DNA from: Pseudomonas sp. Irchel s3b2
GTDB taxonomy: Bacteria; Pseudomonadota; Gammaproteobacteria; Pseudomonadales; Pseudomonadaceae
DNA length: 64,000 nt
Direction of reading: 5' to 3'
NCBI RefSeq assembly: GCF_900187445.1
Contig: NZ_FYEB01000016.1
Coordinates: 62,001 to 126,000, forward strand
Each line of letters starts with the position of its first letter. Position 1 is the first letter of the stretch. Under the pieces are notes generated by a model. That model made no database searches. It saw nothing but the letters and a program-made list of their open reading frames with translations, and was not told the DNA's origin. Both the position numbers and the translations under genes were made by a program. Positions 1 to 9,026 of this stretch are shown piece after piece.

Positions 1-28
1 ACAAATATCCTCGATTGAAGGAACCTCA

Positions 29-1489
29 ATGCCTCTCCATCGTCCCATTGCTCTTTTGGTGAGCGCCAGCTTAATGGCAGGCTGCGCGGTCGGTCCGGAC
101 TATCAACGTCCAGACGCTCCTCTTTCGGATCGTTACGTGGGTCAATCTGCTGTCGAGCAGAGGCCCGTAGTGACGCCGGCCAGTCTTGTGGCCTGGTGGG
201 AAGGTTTTGGTGATCCAGTGTTAACCAACTTCGTCTCCAAGGCTCTTGAGCAGAATCTGGATCTGGCGCAGGCGTGGGCGCGAGTCACGCAGGCGCGGGC
301 GGGATTGGGTGCGGCAAATGCCGCTTTACTGCCCTCGGGGAACATCAGTGGCCAGGCTGCGCGCTCCTACCAGTCAATCGAAACCCCGCTCGGCCAGGTG
401 TTGAACTCAACGCCTGGCTATGATCGGTACGCAAGCGCCTATGAGGTTAATCTCAGTGCTGGCTGGGAGGTTGATGTCTTTGGCGGCCTGCGACGCGGAC
501 GCGAAGCCGCACTCGCCGAGTACCAGGCTTCTGAGGCGGGCGTCGCTGCCACACGACTGGCCATCGCCGCGCAAACCGCCGATATCTACATCACTATCCG
601 CGGATTGCAGGCCCGGTTGGACATTGCGAACCGACAAGTCAGAACGCAGCAGGGACTGCTAGAGAAAGTCCGCTTGCTCTACGGCAAGGGCCTCGCTGCC
701 AACTATCAGGTTCACCAGACCGAGGGAGCACTATCGCAGGTCCAAGCGACAGTGCCGGTCCTGCAGACCGGACTGGATGCTGCCACGAATGCACTGGATG
801 TAATGCTCGGTACACCACCAGGCACTCATCGCACGCAACTGGCAAATGCAGGGAGCATTCCTCTTGCGCCGCAGATAAAGACCACGGGAACGCCGGCCGA
901 TCTGCTGCGCCGCAGGCCCGATCTCATCGTGGCTGAGCGCCGACTTGCGGCCTCCAATGCACGCATCGGGCTGGCGATTGCTGAGTACTACCCGAAATTC
1001 TCCCTCAGCGCATTGCTGGGAAGTGCCACGACCGTCTCCGGCGGCAACCTTTTCACCGGTGGAGCCAGCCAGTCGGCGGGCGTACTGGGGCTGCGCTGGA
1101 GGCTTTTCGACTTTGGCCGGATAAATGCTCAAATCGATCAAGCCAAGGGACAGGAAGCCGAAGCCCTGGCCGCTTACCGTCAGTCCGTATTACGCGCCAC
1201 CGAGGATGTTGAGAATGCCTTCTCCGCCCTGGTGAATCGGGAAGCTCAGGCAACCACCCTGACTGGAGGCGAGGCATCTCTGGCACAGGCTCGCCAATCG
1301 TCATTCATTGCCTACGAGAAAGGCACAGCCAGCCTGATCGATGTTCTGCACGCCGACGAAACGATGCTGCAGGCTTCCGATGCGCGAGCACAGGCGCGAA
1401 CGGAATCGGCACGGGCGGCGGTCGCAGCATTCAAGGCGCTCGGTGGTGGTTGGCAGCCTCCTGAGGCCCGGTCTGTGGCGACTCGATGA
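29..1489 (+). CDS. Outer-membrane efflux lipoprotein (OprM/NodT family)
   Basis: Outer-membrane channel subunit of a tripartite RND or MacB-type efflux pump. The 486-residue length is normal for the family. The N-terminus is a lipoprotein signal with lipobox LMAGC at about residues 16-20, followed by GPDYQRP, the typical start of mature NodT-family proteins. Two TolC-like repeats follow; LLRRRPDL (about residue 290) and the YYPKF stretch are family hallmarks. A GAAGGAA ribosome site lies just upstream of the ATG. The inner-membrane and adaptor genes would be expected before the window start and cannot be seen. The substrate is unknown. Confidence 0.93.
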   Translation: MPLHRPIALLVSASLMAGCAVGPDYQRPDAPLSDRYVGQSAVEQRPVVTPASLVAWWEGFGDPVLTNFVSKALEQNLDLAQAWARVTQARAGLGAANAALLPSGNISGQAARSYQSIETPLGQVLNSTPGYDRYASAYEVNLSAGWEVDVFGGLRRGREAALAEYQASEAGVAATRLAIAAQTADIYITIRGLQARLDIANRQVRTQQGLLEKVRLLYGKGLAANYQVHQTEGALSQVQATVPVLQTGLDAATNALDVMLGTPPGTHRTQLANAGSIPLAPQIKTTGTPADLLRRRPDLIVAERRLAASNARIGLAIAEYYPKFSLSALLGSATTVSGGNLFTGGASQSAGVLGLRWRLFDFGRINAQIDQAKGQEAEALAAYRQSVLRATEDVENAFSALVNREAQATTLTGGEASLAQARQSSFIAYEKGTASLIDVLHADETMLQASDARAQARTESARAAVAAFKALGGGWQPPEARSVATR

Positions 1490-1674
1490 TTTAACCCCAA
1501 TCATCGTTTTGACCTGGGCCGCGCAGGACGAGCGTATTGCCATGTGACTATTTCAGATAAAAGTCACATAACGGGCAAATAAATGCCCTTCGACGGCTGG
1601 AGGAAGGGCAAAGTGAAAAGCCGATTGGGTGATATGTCGCTCAGGCCAGTAGGCGTTCGACCGTTAGCTGAAGA

Positions 1675-2295
1675 TCAAGGCATGAGGCTACGCAAGATGA
1701 GATTAGAGGTGAGCGTAGGCGCCTCTTCGACGAAATCGAGGTTGTATTGCAGCAGTAGAGGGTTGACGAATGGCCGCAGAGCAAGATGTATTGCTTCTAC
1801 AGTCTCGTCCAGGGGAGTCTTGCGCTCAAACTCACCCATCTCTCGCCCTTCACGCACAATTTGTAAAATAAACTGCTTGATCTGTGCATCATAAACTTGC
1901 GAACTGGGCCAACGCTCCGACGCAGCAAACGCTGCAATATCATAGAGTTTCCGATCATTAAAGAACAGATTCACACCTGTGGCGATCACCGTTTTGACCA
2001 AGCGTCGAAAGCGCTCCGTTGGCGAAAGGGTCTCTACATTGATGGCCTGCTCAACAGCCGCAACGATTTCCGCCAAACAATTTGCACAGATGGCTTCACC
2101 GATCGCCTGCTTGGAATCAAAAAATTTGTAGATATAGGCCTTGGAAAAGCCGATGGCTTTAGCCAGGTCGGAGACCGTGGTTTTGCCGTAGCCGTACTGA
2201 CTGAAGTGTTCGTTGGCCGCCGCGACAATTTGGTTTCGAATGTCGTGATCGGCTGGGCCACGGGCGCTGGGCGAAGATATCGATGGCTGATTCAT
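1675..2295 (-). CDS. TetR/AcrR family transcriptional regulator
   Basis: A 206-residue one-component repressor of the TetR type. The N-terminal helix-turn-helix (about residues 20-65) contains TVSDLAKAIGFSKAYIYKFF, the classic TetR recognition pattern, and the C-terminal ligand-binding half is variable. It faces the efflux gene at 29-1489 tail to tail, so it may control that pump, which is the common arrangement, but no operator was identified. The ligand is unknown. Confidence 0.9.
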   Translation of the reverse strand: MNQPSISSPSARGPADHDIRNQIVAAANEHFSQYGYGKTTVSDLAKAIGFSKAYIYKFFDSKQAIGEAICANCLAEIVAAVEQAINVETLSPTERFRRLVKTVIATGVNLFFNDRKLYDIAAFAASERWPSSQVYDAQIKQFILQIVREGREMGEFERKTPLDETVEAIHLALRPFVNPLLLQYNLDFVEEAPTLTSNLILRSLMP

Positions 2296-2473
2296 GAGAA
2301 CAGCTTACTCACCCTATAGCTGACTGACAACTTGTGACCGACAGGATATACAGTCACAAATCCGCGCAGCGGATGGCGCTGTAAAAAAGGCTCAAACGAC
2401 CGAAGGATAGTTCAGGGTTCCTCCTGGCAGCCGAAAGGGCCGCCAGGTGAACGCGTTGAAGTGTCGAGTAGAG

Positions 2474-3520
2474 TTAAGCCCGAAGCCTTACATCGTCAGT
2501 TGCTGAAGGCTGCAGCAGCGAGAACAGGTTCTTGGGATCCTGCAGCTCTGGCACCAGCTGAATGTCGCTGCCAATGTTGAGCGTTTTTGCAACATCCAGC
2601 ACATAGCGCAAGGCGGAGTAGTCCTCGATGGCGAAGCCGACAGAGTCGAACAAGGTGACTTCCTCGGCATCCTGCCGACCTTGAGTCTGACCATTGATGA
2701 CTTTCCAGAACTCGATAACCGGTGAGTCGACGGGCATCTGCTGTATTTCGCCTTCAATGCGGCTTTGCGGTTCGTACTCGACCATGACCCGCGCACGTTC
2801 GACGATGTCCCGGTGCAGTTCGGTCTTGCCGGGGCAGTCGCCACCCACTGCGTTGAGGTGCATCCCAGGCTCGATCATCTCAGGCGTCAAAATAGTTGCG
2901 TAGGCTTTGTCGGCCGTGACCGTGGTCACGATATCGGCGCCACGTACCGCTTGCGCGACGGTTTTGGCAACGGTCACCTGTATGGCGGGGTAGGCCCGCA
3001 GGTTGGCAACCAGCTTCGCCGTCGCGGCAGGATCGATGTCGTAGAGACTGATTTCAGTGATGCCCAACAACGTATGAAATGCCAGGGCCTGGAATTCGCT
3101 CTGTGAGCCGTTGCCGATGAGCGCCATTCGGCGACTGTCCGGTCGGGCGAGGTAGCGGGCGGCGAGTGCAGAAGTGGCAGCGGTGCGAATGGCGGTAGTC
3201 AGCGTCATTTCACTCAGTAAGACAGGCTTGCCGGTATCGATGTCTCCCAGCGCACCAAAGGCCATGACCGTCAGCATGCCATTGTGCGTGTTCTTCGGAT
3301 GTCCATTGACATACTTGAAGGCGTATAGCGATGCATCAGACACGGGCATCAACTCGATGACGCCCTCGGGTGAGTGGTTCGCCAGGCGCGCGCATTTCTC
3401 GAAATCCGGCCAGCGTACGTAGTCTTGACGGATGTACTCGGCCATTTCGATCAGGCAACGGGGCAAGCCTTTTTCCTGGACGAGACGGCTCAGATCATTG
3501 ACGTCAATGTAACGGGTCAT
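2474..3520 (-). CDS. Ornithine cyclodeaminase family protein
   Basis: Probably an NAD-dependent ornithine cyclodeaminase (L-ornithine to L-proline plus ammonia) of the mu-crystallin family. The open frame runs further upstream, but the ATG at 3520 (MTRYIDVNDL) is preceded by AAGGAA and gives 348 residues, the usual family length. Visible signatures are ALIGNGSQSEFQ (dinucleotide-binding loop), the TTAIRTAATSALAARYLARP helix and NAVGGDCPGKTEL near the active site. It is divergent from the basic amino-acid ABC importer at 4048-7137, which fits an import-and-assimilate unit for ornithine or a precursor. A related dehydrogenase or tauropine-type function cannot be excluded. Confidence 0.88.
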   Translation of the reverse strand: MTRYIDVNDLSRLVQEKGLPRCLIEMAEYIRQDYVRWPDFEKCARLANHSPEGVIELMPVSDASLYAFKYVNGHPKNTHNGMLTVMAFGALGDIDTGKPVLLSEMTLTTAIRTAATSALAARYLARPDSRRMALIGNGSQSEFQALAFHTLLGITEISLYDIDPAATAKLVANLRAYPAIQVTVAKTVAQAVRGADIVTTVTADKAYATILTPEMIEPGMHLNAVGGDCPGKTELHRDIVERARVMVEYEPQSRIEGEIQQMPVDSPVIEFWKVINGQTQGRQDAEEVTLFDSVGFAIEDYSALRYVLDVAKTLNIGSDIQLVPELQDPKNLFSLLQPSATDDVRLRA

Positions 3521-4047
3521 ATTGGGTTCCTTTGGGCGATTTTTGGTGTGCCGGTCTGGACTATTGTCGAGGCAACTCAGAGAAGATTTCGGCCAATATT
3601 GACCCTGGATACAGCAAGAGAAGTCGAAAACAGCGAGCGCACAGCGCAATCGGCGAAGTGACAGCCACTGCAATATCGTCATGCAGATGAAGAAGGTCGC
3701 AAAGACAAGCACATGCCTGTGCCGCTCCCTTCAAGCGGGGACACAGTGACTTGTAGCGACGACAGAATCGGCTGTGAAAGCCCTTCGTTCAGCACAGGCA
3801 CGCTGTTTGAACGTGGAGTTACGACACCAGCTCCCTCCCGGCAATTGGCATTCTGACGGTCCGTTTCAAGCGCTTGTTGATCGCTGCTTAAGATGGAATG
3901 CAACTCCGACGACTGGCTGCTTCCAGTCGATAACAACAACAAAAACGGCTGCGGTGAAGACCGCATCGACTCTCTGCCCCTGTCAAAAAGTGTGGTCCGA
4001 CGCAGGCGCTGGATCGCGATAAATCCAAATAATCCGGGACTCAAGAA
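3521..4047. promoter_or_regulatory. Divergent intergenic region (527 bp)
   Basis: This gap separates the minus-strand ornithine cyclodeaminase from the plus-strand ABC transporter genes, so it should hold both promoters. No convincing open frame, RNA gene or clear operator was found by eye. The Lrp-type regulator at 7150-7629 is a plausible binder. Confidence 0.4.
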
Positions 4048-4827
4048 ATGAACATCAAATGGCTGACTTTGCCGGCACTCGCGTTGCTGTGCTGCACCAC
4101 GGGCGCCAGTGCCAAGGAATGGAAGGAGCTGCGATTTGGCGTCAACCCAAGCTACCCACCCTTTGAATCCACCACGGCCGATGGCGGGGTTCAGGGCTTC
4201 GGTGTGGATCTGGGCAATGCAATATGTGCCGAGCTGAAGCTGACCTGCGTGTGGGTCAGCAATGATTTCGACGGGCTGATTCCGGGGCTCAAGGCCGGTA
4301 AGTTCGATGCCATCGAATCTTCGATGACCGTTACCGACGCACGCAAAAAACAGATCGACTTTACCGATCGCCTGTACGCCGGACCGACCGCCATCGTTAC
4401 CCGCAAGGATTCCGGACTGCTGCCCACCGCCGAATCGCTGCGTGGAAAAACCATCGGTTACATGCAGGGCACGATTCAGGAAACCTACGCCAAGGCCAAA
4501 CTGGGGCCGGGCGGGGTGAAACTGCGGGCCTATCAGAATCAGGATCAGGTCTATGCCGACCTGGTATTTGGCCGTCTCGATGCGTCGATCCAGGACAAGT
4601 TGCAAGCGCAGATGAGTTTCCTGACCTCGCCACAAGGGGCGGACTTCCACAACAGTGAAGGCATCAGCGACCCGTTGGTGCCAGCGGAAATCGCCATTGG
4701 CGTGCGCAAGGACAACGAAGAGCTCAAAGGCATGCTCAATGCCGCCATCAAGGCCCTGCACGACAAGGGCATCTACGCGCAGATCCAGCAGAAACACTTC
4801 GGTGATCTGGATCTCTACAACAACTGA
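4048..4827 (+). CDS. Basic amino-acid ABC transporter, periplasmic binding protein
   Basis: Solute-binding protein of the family-3 (HisJ/ArgT) type, 259 residues. A Sec signal ends near GASAKEW (about residue 23). Characteristic segments are LRFGVNPSYPPFES, GFGVDLGNAICAELKL and FDGLIPGLKAGKFDAI, and IEDS-like SSMTVTDARKKQIDFTD. It probably captures ornithine, arginine, lysine, citrulline or an analogue in the periplasm and delivers it to the permeases encoded directly downstream. The substrate is inferred from neighbours (ornithine cyclodeaminase, CtlX-type hydrolase) and not from specific binding residues. Confidence 0.92.
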   Translation: MNIKWLTLPALALLCCTTGASAKEWKELRFGVNPSYPPFESTTADGGVQGFGVDLGNAICAELKLTCVWVSNDFDGLIPGLKAGKFDAIESSMTVTDARKKQIDFTDRLYAGPTAIVTRKDSGLLPTAESLRGKTIGYMQGTIQETYAKAKLGPGGVKLRAYQNQDQVYADLVFGRLDASIQDKLQAQMSFLTSPQGADFHNSEGISDPLVPAEIAIGVRKDNEELKGMLNAAIKALHDKGIYAQIQQKHFGDLDLYNN

Positions 4828-4877
4828 TCCTCGCGCCCCGGTCGCTGTGTCGCAGCGACCGGGGCGCATCAAGACAG

Positions 4878-5612
4878 GTGACTGGCGTGAACTCCTTCCT
4901 GAATATTCTGGGGCTCGATCTTTCGGCCCTGCAAGGCTATGGCCCTTTGTTGCTGCACGGCACCTGGGTCACCCTCAAACTGTCGGCGCTCGCGCTTTTG
5001 GTGAGCATGGCGCTGGGGCTGCTCGGCGCGGCGGCCAAGCTGTCGCCGCTGAAGCTGTTGAATCTCCCGGCGACCTTTTACACGACGCTGATCCGTGGCG
5101 TGCCCGACCTGGTGTTGATGCTGCTGATTTTCTACAGCCTGCAAGGCTGGCTCAGCGCCCTGACTGAGTCCATGGGCTGGCCCTACATGGAAATCGATCC
5201 ATTCGTGGCCGGCATCCTCACCCTTGGTTTTATCTACGGGGCGTATTTTACCGAGACCTTTCGCGGGGCGATTCTGAGTGTGCCACGCGAGCAGCAGGAA
5301 GCCGCGGCGTGCTTTGGCCTGAACCGTTGGCAGCGTTTTCGTTTCGTGGTGTTCCCGCAAATGATGCGTTTTGCCTTGCCGAGCCTTGGCAACAACTGGC
5401 TGGTGCTGCTCAAGGCCACGGCGCTGGTATCGATCATCGGTTTGTCGGACCTGGTCAAAGTCGCGCAGGAGGCCGGCAAAAGCACGTTCAATATGCTTGA
5501 TTTTCTGCTGCTGGCGGCAGCGCTGTACCTGCTGATCACCAGCGCTTCGAACTATGTCTTGCGGGTGCTGGAACGCCGCTATAACCAGGGTGTGCGGGGG
5601 ATGGCGCGATGA
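4878..5612 (+). CDS. Amino-acid ABC transporter permease (HisQ-like)
   Basis: Inner-membrane permease of the polar amino-acid uptake family, 244 residues with about five membrane helices. The EAA loop is visible as EQQEAAACFGLNRWQRFRFVVFPQ (about residues 135-158). GTG at 4878 is the most upstream start and a second GTG at 4887 is also possible. It lies 50 bp after the binding-protein gene and overlaps the next permease by 4 bp (ATGA), so the two are probably translationally coupled and form a heterodimer. Confidence 0.92.
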   Translation: MTGVNSFLNILGLDLSALQGYGPLLLHGTWVTLKLSALALLVSMALGLLGAAAKLSPLKLLNLPATFYTTLIRGVPDLVLMLLIFYSLQGWLSALTESMGWPYMEIDPFVAGILTLGFIYGAYFTETFRGAILSVPREQQEAAACFGLNRWQRFRFVVFPQMMRFALPSLGNNWLVLLKATALVSIIGLSDLVKVAQEAGKSTFNMLDFLLLAAALYLLITSASNYVLRVLERRYNQGVRGMAR

Positions 5613-6319
5613 TCGAGTTGATTACCGAATACTGGAAACCCTTTCTGTTCAGCGACGGCGAGACCCTCACCGGGTTGGCAATGACCCTGTGGTTGCTGGT
5701 GGCGAGTATCGCCATGGGCTTTTTCCTGTCGTTGCCCCTGGCGATCTTGCGCGTCTCGCGCTGGGGCGTTTTGCGTTGGCCGGTTCAGCTGTTTACCTAC
5801 ATCTTTCGCGGCACGCCGTTGTATATCCAGTTGCTGATTTGCTACAGCGGGATCTACGGCATTGCAGTGGTCCGTTCGCAGCCATTGCTCGAAGCGTTTT
5901 TCCGTGACGCAATGAATTGCACCTTGCTGGCGTTCACCCTAAATACCTGCGCCTACACCGTGGAAATTTTCGCCGGAGCGATCCGCAGCATTCCCTACGG
6001 TGAAATCGAAGCGGCACATGCCTATGGCCTCAGTGGCTGGCGCCTGTATCTGCAACTGATCCTGCCTTCGGCGCTGCGCCGCGCGCTGCCGTACTACAGC
6101 AACGAAGTGATCCTGATGTTGCACGCGACTTCGGTGGCGTTCACCGCAACGATTCCGGACATCCTGAAAATCGCCCGGGACGCCAATGCCGCGACGTTCA
6201 TGACCTTTCAGGCCTTCGGTATTGCCGGTCTGCTGTACCTCGTGCTGTCGTTCGGGCTGGTCGGTGCGTTCCGCCTGGCTGAGAAACGCTGGCTGAGCTT
6301 TCTGGGCCCGGCCCACTGA
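5609..6319 (+). CDS. Amino-acid ABC transporter permease (HisM-like)
   Basis: Second permease of the importer, 236 residues with about five membrane helices. The coupling loop contains YGEIEAAHAYGLSGWRLYLQ (about residues 130-149), which contacts the ATPase. The start codon overlaps the stop of the preceding permease. The N-terminal half FRGTPLYIQLLICYSGIYG is typical of HisM/ArtM-like proteins. Confidence 0.92.
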   Translation: MIELITEYWKPFLFSDGETLTGLAMTLWLLVASIAMGFFLSLPLAILRVSRWGVLRWPVQLFTYIFRGTPLYIQLLICYSGIYGIAVVRSQPLLEAFFRDAMNCTLLAFTLNTCAYTVEIFAGAIRSIPYGEIEAAHAYGLSGWRLYLQLILPSALRRALPYYSNEVILMLHATSVAFTATIPDILKIARDANAATFMTFQAFGIAGLLYLVLSFGLVGAFRLAEKRWLSFLGPAH

Positions 6320-6375
6320 CTTCCATTCTTTATCCAGAGCGGCACCGATAAGTGTGCCGCTCCAGGAGTATTCGC

Positions 6376-7137
6376 ATGTACAAACTCACGGTTGAAAATC
6401 TGTATAAACGTTTTGGTGACAACGAAGTACTCAAGGGCGTCTCGTTAAACGCGAGGGCAGGGGACGTGGTGAGCATGATCGGTGCCAGCGGTTCGGGCAA
6501 AAGCACCATGCTGCGCTGCATCAACTTTCTGGAGCGGGCGGACGAAGGCGCCATTGCTCTGGATGGAGAACGAATCCTAACCCGTCAAGGCGTTGGTGGC
6601 ATGCGCGTTGCCAATCCAAAGCAGTTGCAGCGCTTGCGCACGCGACTGGCGATGGTGTTCCAGCATTTCAACCTGTGGAGTCACCTGACCGTACTGGAGA
6701 ACATCGTGCTGGCGCCGTGTCGAGTCTTGGGCATGAGTCGCAAGGCCGCCGAAGAGAGCGCACGGGCGTATCTGGACAAGGTCGGCTTGCCGCAACGGGT
6801 GGCCGATCAGTACCCGGCGTTTCTGTCGGGCGGGCAGCAACAACGGGTAGCGATCGCGCGTGCCCTGGCAGTGGAACCGGAGATTCTGTTGTTCGACGAG
6901 CCAACCTCGGCGCTCGACCCGGAATTGGTAGGTGAAGTGCTGAAGGTCATTCAGGCACTGGCCGAAGAAGGCCGGACCATGTTGATGGTGACCCACGAAA
7001 TGGGGTTTGCCCGGCAGGTCTCCAGCCAAGTGTTGTTCTTGCATCAGGGACGGGTCGAGGAGCAGGGTAATGCCACAATTCTCGACCGGCCAAACAGTGA
7101 ACGTTTACAGCAATTCCTATCGGGTCGTTTGAAGTGA
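6376..7137 (+). CDS. Amino-acid ABC transporter ATP-binding protein (HisP-like)
   Basis: ATPase driving the importer. Walker A is GASGSGKST (about residue 37), the signature is LSGGQQQRVAIARAL, Walker B is ILLFDEPTSALDPELVGEV and the switch histidine lies in VTHEMGFARQV. The frame is open from 6352, but ATG 6376 (MYKLTVENL) has AGGAG nine bases upstream and gives the normal 253-residue length. It closes the binding protein-permease-permease-ATPase operon. Confidence 0.94.
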   Translation: MYKLTVENLYKRFGDNEVLKGVSLNARAGDVVSMIGASGSGKSTMLRCINFLERADEGAIALDGERILTRQGVGGMRVANPKQLQRLRTRLAMVFQHFNLWSHLTVLENIVLAPCRVLGMSRKAAEESARAYLDKVGLPQRVADQYPAFLSGGQQQRVAIARALAVEPEILLFDEPTSALDPELVGEVLKVIQALAEEGRTMLMVTHEMGFARQVSSQVLFLHQGRVEEQGNATILDRPNSERLQQFLSGRLK

Positions 7138-7149
7138 GGCAAGACGTAC

Positions 7150-7629
7150 ATGGCGGATATCCGCGATCTGTCGATCGTGCTTGATCGTATCGATCAGGCG
7201 ATCATTGAAGTGTTGCGCCACGAAGGGCGCATCACCTATCAAAAGTTGTCCGAACGCGTGCATTTGACGCCCAGACCATGCCTGGAGCGGGTGCGCAAAC
7301 TCGAGCAGCTCGGCGTCATTCGCGGCTATGGCGCGATTCTCGATGAGAAGAAGCTGACGCCGGGCTTGTCATTGCTGGTGCTGGTGGCGTTGTCGAACCA
7401 GAGCGGACGCTCGGCGCAAAAGGCCTTCGAAGCAACGGTCCGTGCCTGCCCGCAAGTGCTGGAGTGTCGCCTGATCAGTGGCGCTTTCGACTACAGCCTG
7501 CGCATGCGTTGCCGTGACATGGAGCATTACCGGGTGTTGACCGAAGTCTGGTTTGACGACCCGGAATTGCACATCGACAAACTGGTCAGCCACCCGGAGC
7601 TGGCGATGGTCAAGACCACGATGGAGTAA
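7150..7629 (+). CDS. Lrp/AsnC family transcriptional regulator
   Basis: Lrp-type regulator of 159 residues: N-terminal winged helix-turn-helix (about 11-70, with LSERVHLTPRPCLERVRKLE) and C-terminal RAM/AsnC effector domain (about 75-150, with VLECRLISGAFDYSLRMRC). It begins 12 bp after the importer ATPase and is probably cotranscribed. A local amino-acid-responsive regulator of the importer, the cyclodeaminase and the downstream hydrolase is the simplest reading. An intrinsic terminator follows at 7636-7668. Confidence 0.92.
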   Translation: MADIRDLSIVLDRIDQAIIEVLRHEGRITYQKLSERVHLTPRPCLERVRKLEQLGVIRGYGAILDEKKLTPGLSLLVLVALSNQSGRSAQKAFEATVRACPQVLECRLISGAFDYSLRMRCRDMEHYRVLTEVWFDDPELHIDKLVSHPELAMVKTTME

Positions 7630-7635
7630 GACAAG

Positions 7636-7668
7636 AATCGCTGCCAAAAGCAGCGATTTTTTGTTTTT
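7636..7668 (+). terminator. Rho-independent terminator after the ABC/lrp operon
   Basis: Stem AATCGCTG / CAGCGATT with loop CCAAAAG, followed by a run of T (TTTTTTGTTTTT). It starts seven bases after the stop codon of the Lrp gene. Confidence 0.88.
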
Positions 7669-7802
7669 CAGCCGCGCCGAATCGGCTGGGCAAGCAGCAA
7701 TCTTCAGCCGTTTTCATCCGCACAAAAGTCGTTATCAACCGGGTTTTTTCCACCTCGAAACAGACAATGAGCCTCTCTCGCCCCCTCATTGAGTCTGTGC
7801 CC

Positions 7803-8732
7803 ATGCAAACCACCAATACCGTTTTAATGATTCGCCCGACACGTTTCTCCTTCAATCAGGACACGGCGGCGAACAATCGCTTCCAGCGTCCGGCAACCGT
7901 TGCTGAGGACGTACAATTCAAGGCCCTTGCCGAGTTCGATGGCTATGTCGCCGCGTTGCGTCGGCATGGCGTTGAAGTGCTGGTGCATAACGATCGCGAA
8001 GCGCCGCATACCCCGGACTCGATCTTCCCCAACAACTGGTGGAGCAGCCACCCGGATGGCACCTTGGTCCTGTATCCGATGCAGGGCCACAACCGGCGTC
8101 TGGAGCGGGACAAAGGTGTACTCGACGAGTTGTTGGGCGAATACCGGGTCGAGCAGGTGCTGGACCTGTCCAGCCTCGAAGAGCAGGAGGTTTTCCTGGA
8201 GGGCACCGGCAGCATGGTGCTGGATCGGCAACAGCGGATTTGCTACGCCGGGTATTCCACGCGCACCCATACCCAGGTCCTGGATCAGTTGGTCAGTCAT
8301 CTAGGTTATGAGCTGTGCGCCTTCCATGCGGTGGACCGCCAAGGCGTGGCGATTTATCACACCAACGTGATGATGAGTGTCGGCACCCGCCTTGCGGTGG
8401 TTTGCCTGGAGTCCGTACCCCAATCGGGCGAACGTGCGGCGCTGCTTGAACGGCTCGAAACCAGCGGCAAACAAGTCATCGCCTTGAACTGGGTGCAGCT
8501 GGAGTCCTTTGCCGGAAACATGCTGCAAGTGCACAGCGCAGCGGGCGAGCCGCTGCTGGTGATGTCGCGCACAGCCTGGCATTCCCTGGACGCCGATCAG
8601 CGTCGCTTGATCGAAGCTCACACCACGCCGTTGCCGGTGAACATCGACACCATCGAGCGCATCGGTGGCGGCAGCGCGCGCTGCATGCTGGCCGAGGTGT
8701 TCCTGCCCAAGCATTCATCCACCAAGGAATGA
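7803..8732 (+). CDS. ctlX: CtlX-type citrulline/arginine-related hydrolase (guanidino-modifying superfamily)
   Basis: A 309-residue protein of the arginine-deiminase/amidinotransferase fold, in the group annotated as citrulline-utilization hydrolase CtlX. VLMIRPTRFSFN opens the protein, PDSIFPNNWWSSHPDG (about 72-87) and the catalytic-type histidine region IYHTNVMMSVG (about 185-195) follow, and the likely nucleophile is Cys294 in GGGSARCMLAE. The frame is open upstream from 7767, but ATG 7803 matches the conserved start. Beside ornithine cyclodeaminase and a basic amino-acid importer it probably releases ornithine from citrulline or a similar ureido/guanidino compound. The exact substrate is inferred. 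Confidence 0.8.
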   Translation: MQTTNTVLMIRPTRFSFNQDTAANNRFQRPATVAEDVQFKALAEFDGYVAALRRHGVEVLVHNDREAPHTPDSIFPNNWWSSHPDGTLVLYPMQGHNRRLERDKGVLDELLGEYRVEQVLDLSSLEEQEVFLEGTGSMVLDRQQRICYAGYSTRTHTQVLDQLVSHLGYELCAFHAVDRQGVAIYHTNVMMSVGTRLAVVCLESVPQSGERAALLERLETSGKQVIALNWVQLESFAGNMLQVHSAAGEPLLVMSRTAWHSLDADQRRLIEAHTTPLPVNIDTIERIGGGSARCMLAEVFLPKHSSTKE

Positions 8733-8739
8733 ATGCGAT

Positions 8740-8977
8740 GATCGTCCGTCCTGCAACGGCTGATGATCTGCTCCTTGGTCCATAGCGCCTGTTTGTTGTC
8801 GAAGGCGCGCTCCCAGAGAGGATTGCCACTGCTGTCTGTGAGTTTTGCCGTTTCGATGGCAAACAGCGAGTCGTCGGTTGTCACCGTCCAGTAGCGCGTG
8901 TTGCTGTCGATGCCGTTGATACCGATGCCGTTATTAATCAACCCAGGCAAGTGCGAGTTTTCATTGCAGTGCTCCAA
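8740..8977 (-). pseudogene. Possible decayed coding remnant
   Basis: On the minus strand this gap reads as a protein-like segment containing NTRYWTVTTDDSLFAIETAK and GNPLWERAFDNKQALW, without a good start codon in frame. An ATG near 8961 (MKTRTCLG) is in another frame and stops at once, as expected after a frameshift. No family was recognised. It could be chance. Confidence 0.25.
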
Positions 8978-9026
8978 ATACCCGGCAACAGCCGGGACCA
9001 GGGAATCACGCGGTGCGGCAGACGTG

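Noticed and set aside
3774..4022. An 82-codon frame in the ocd/ABC intergenic region
   Set aside because: Composition is unlike a real protein, there is no ribosome site and no recognised family.
3679..4872. A 397-codon minus-strand open frame over the solute-binding-protein gene
   Set aside because: It is the antisense shadow of a clear binding protein with signal peptide and family motifs; its own sequence matches no family.
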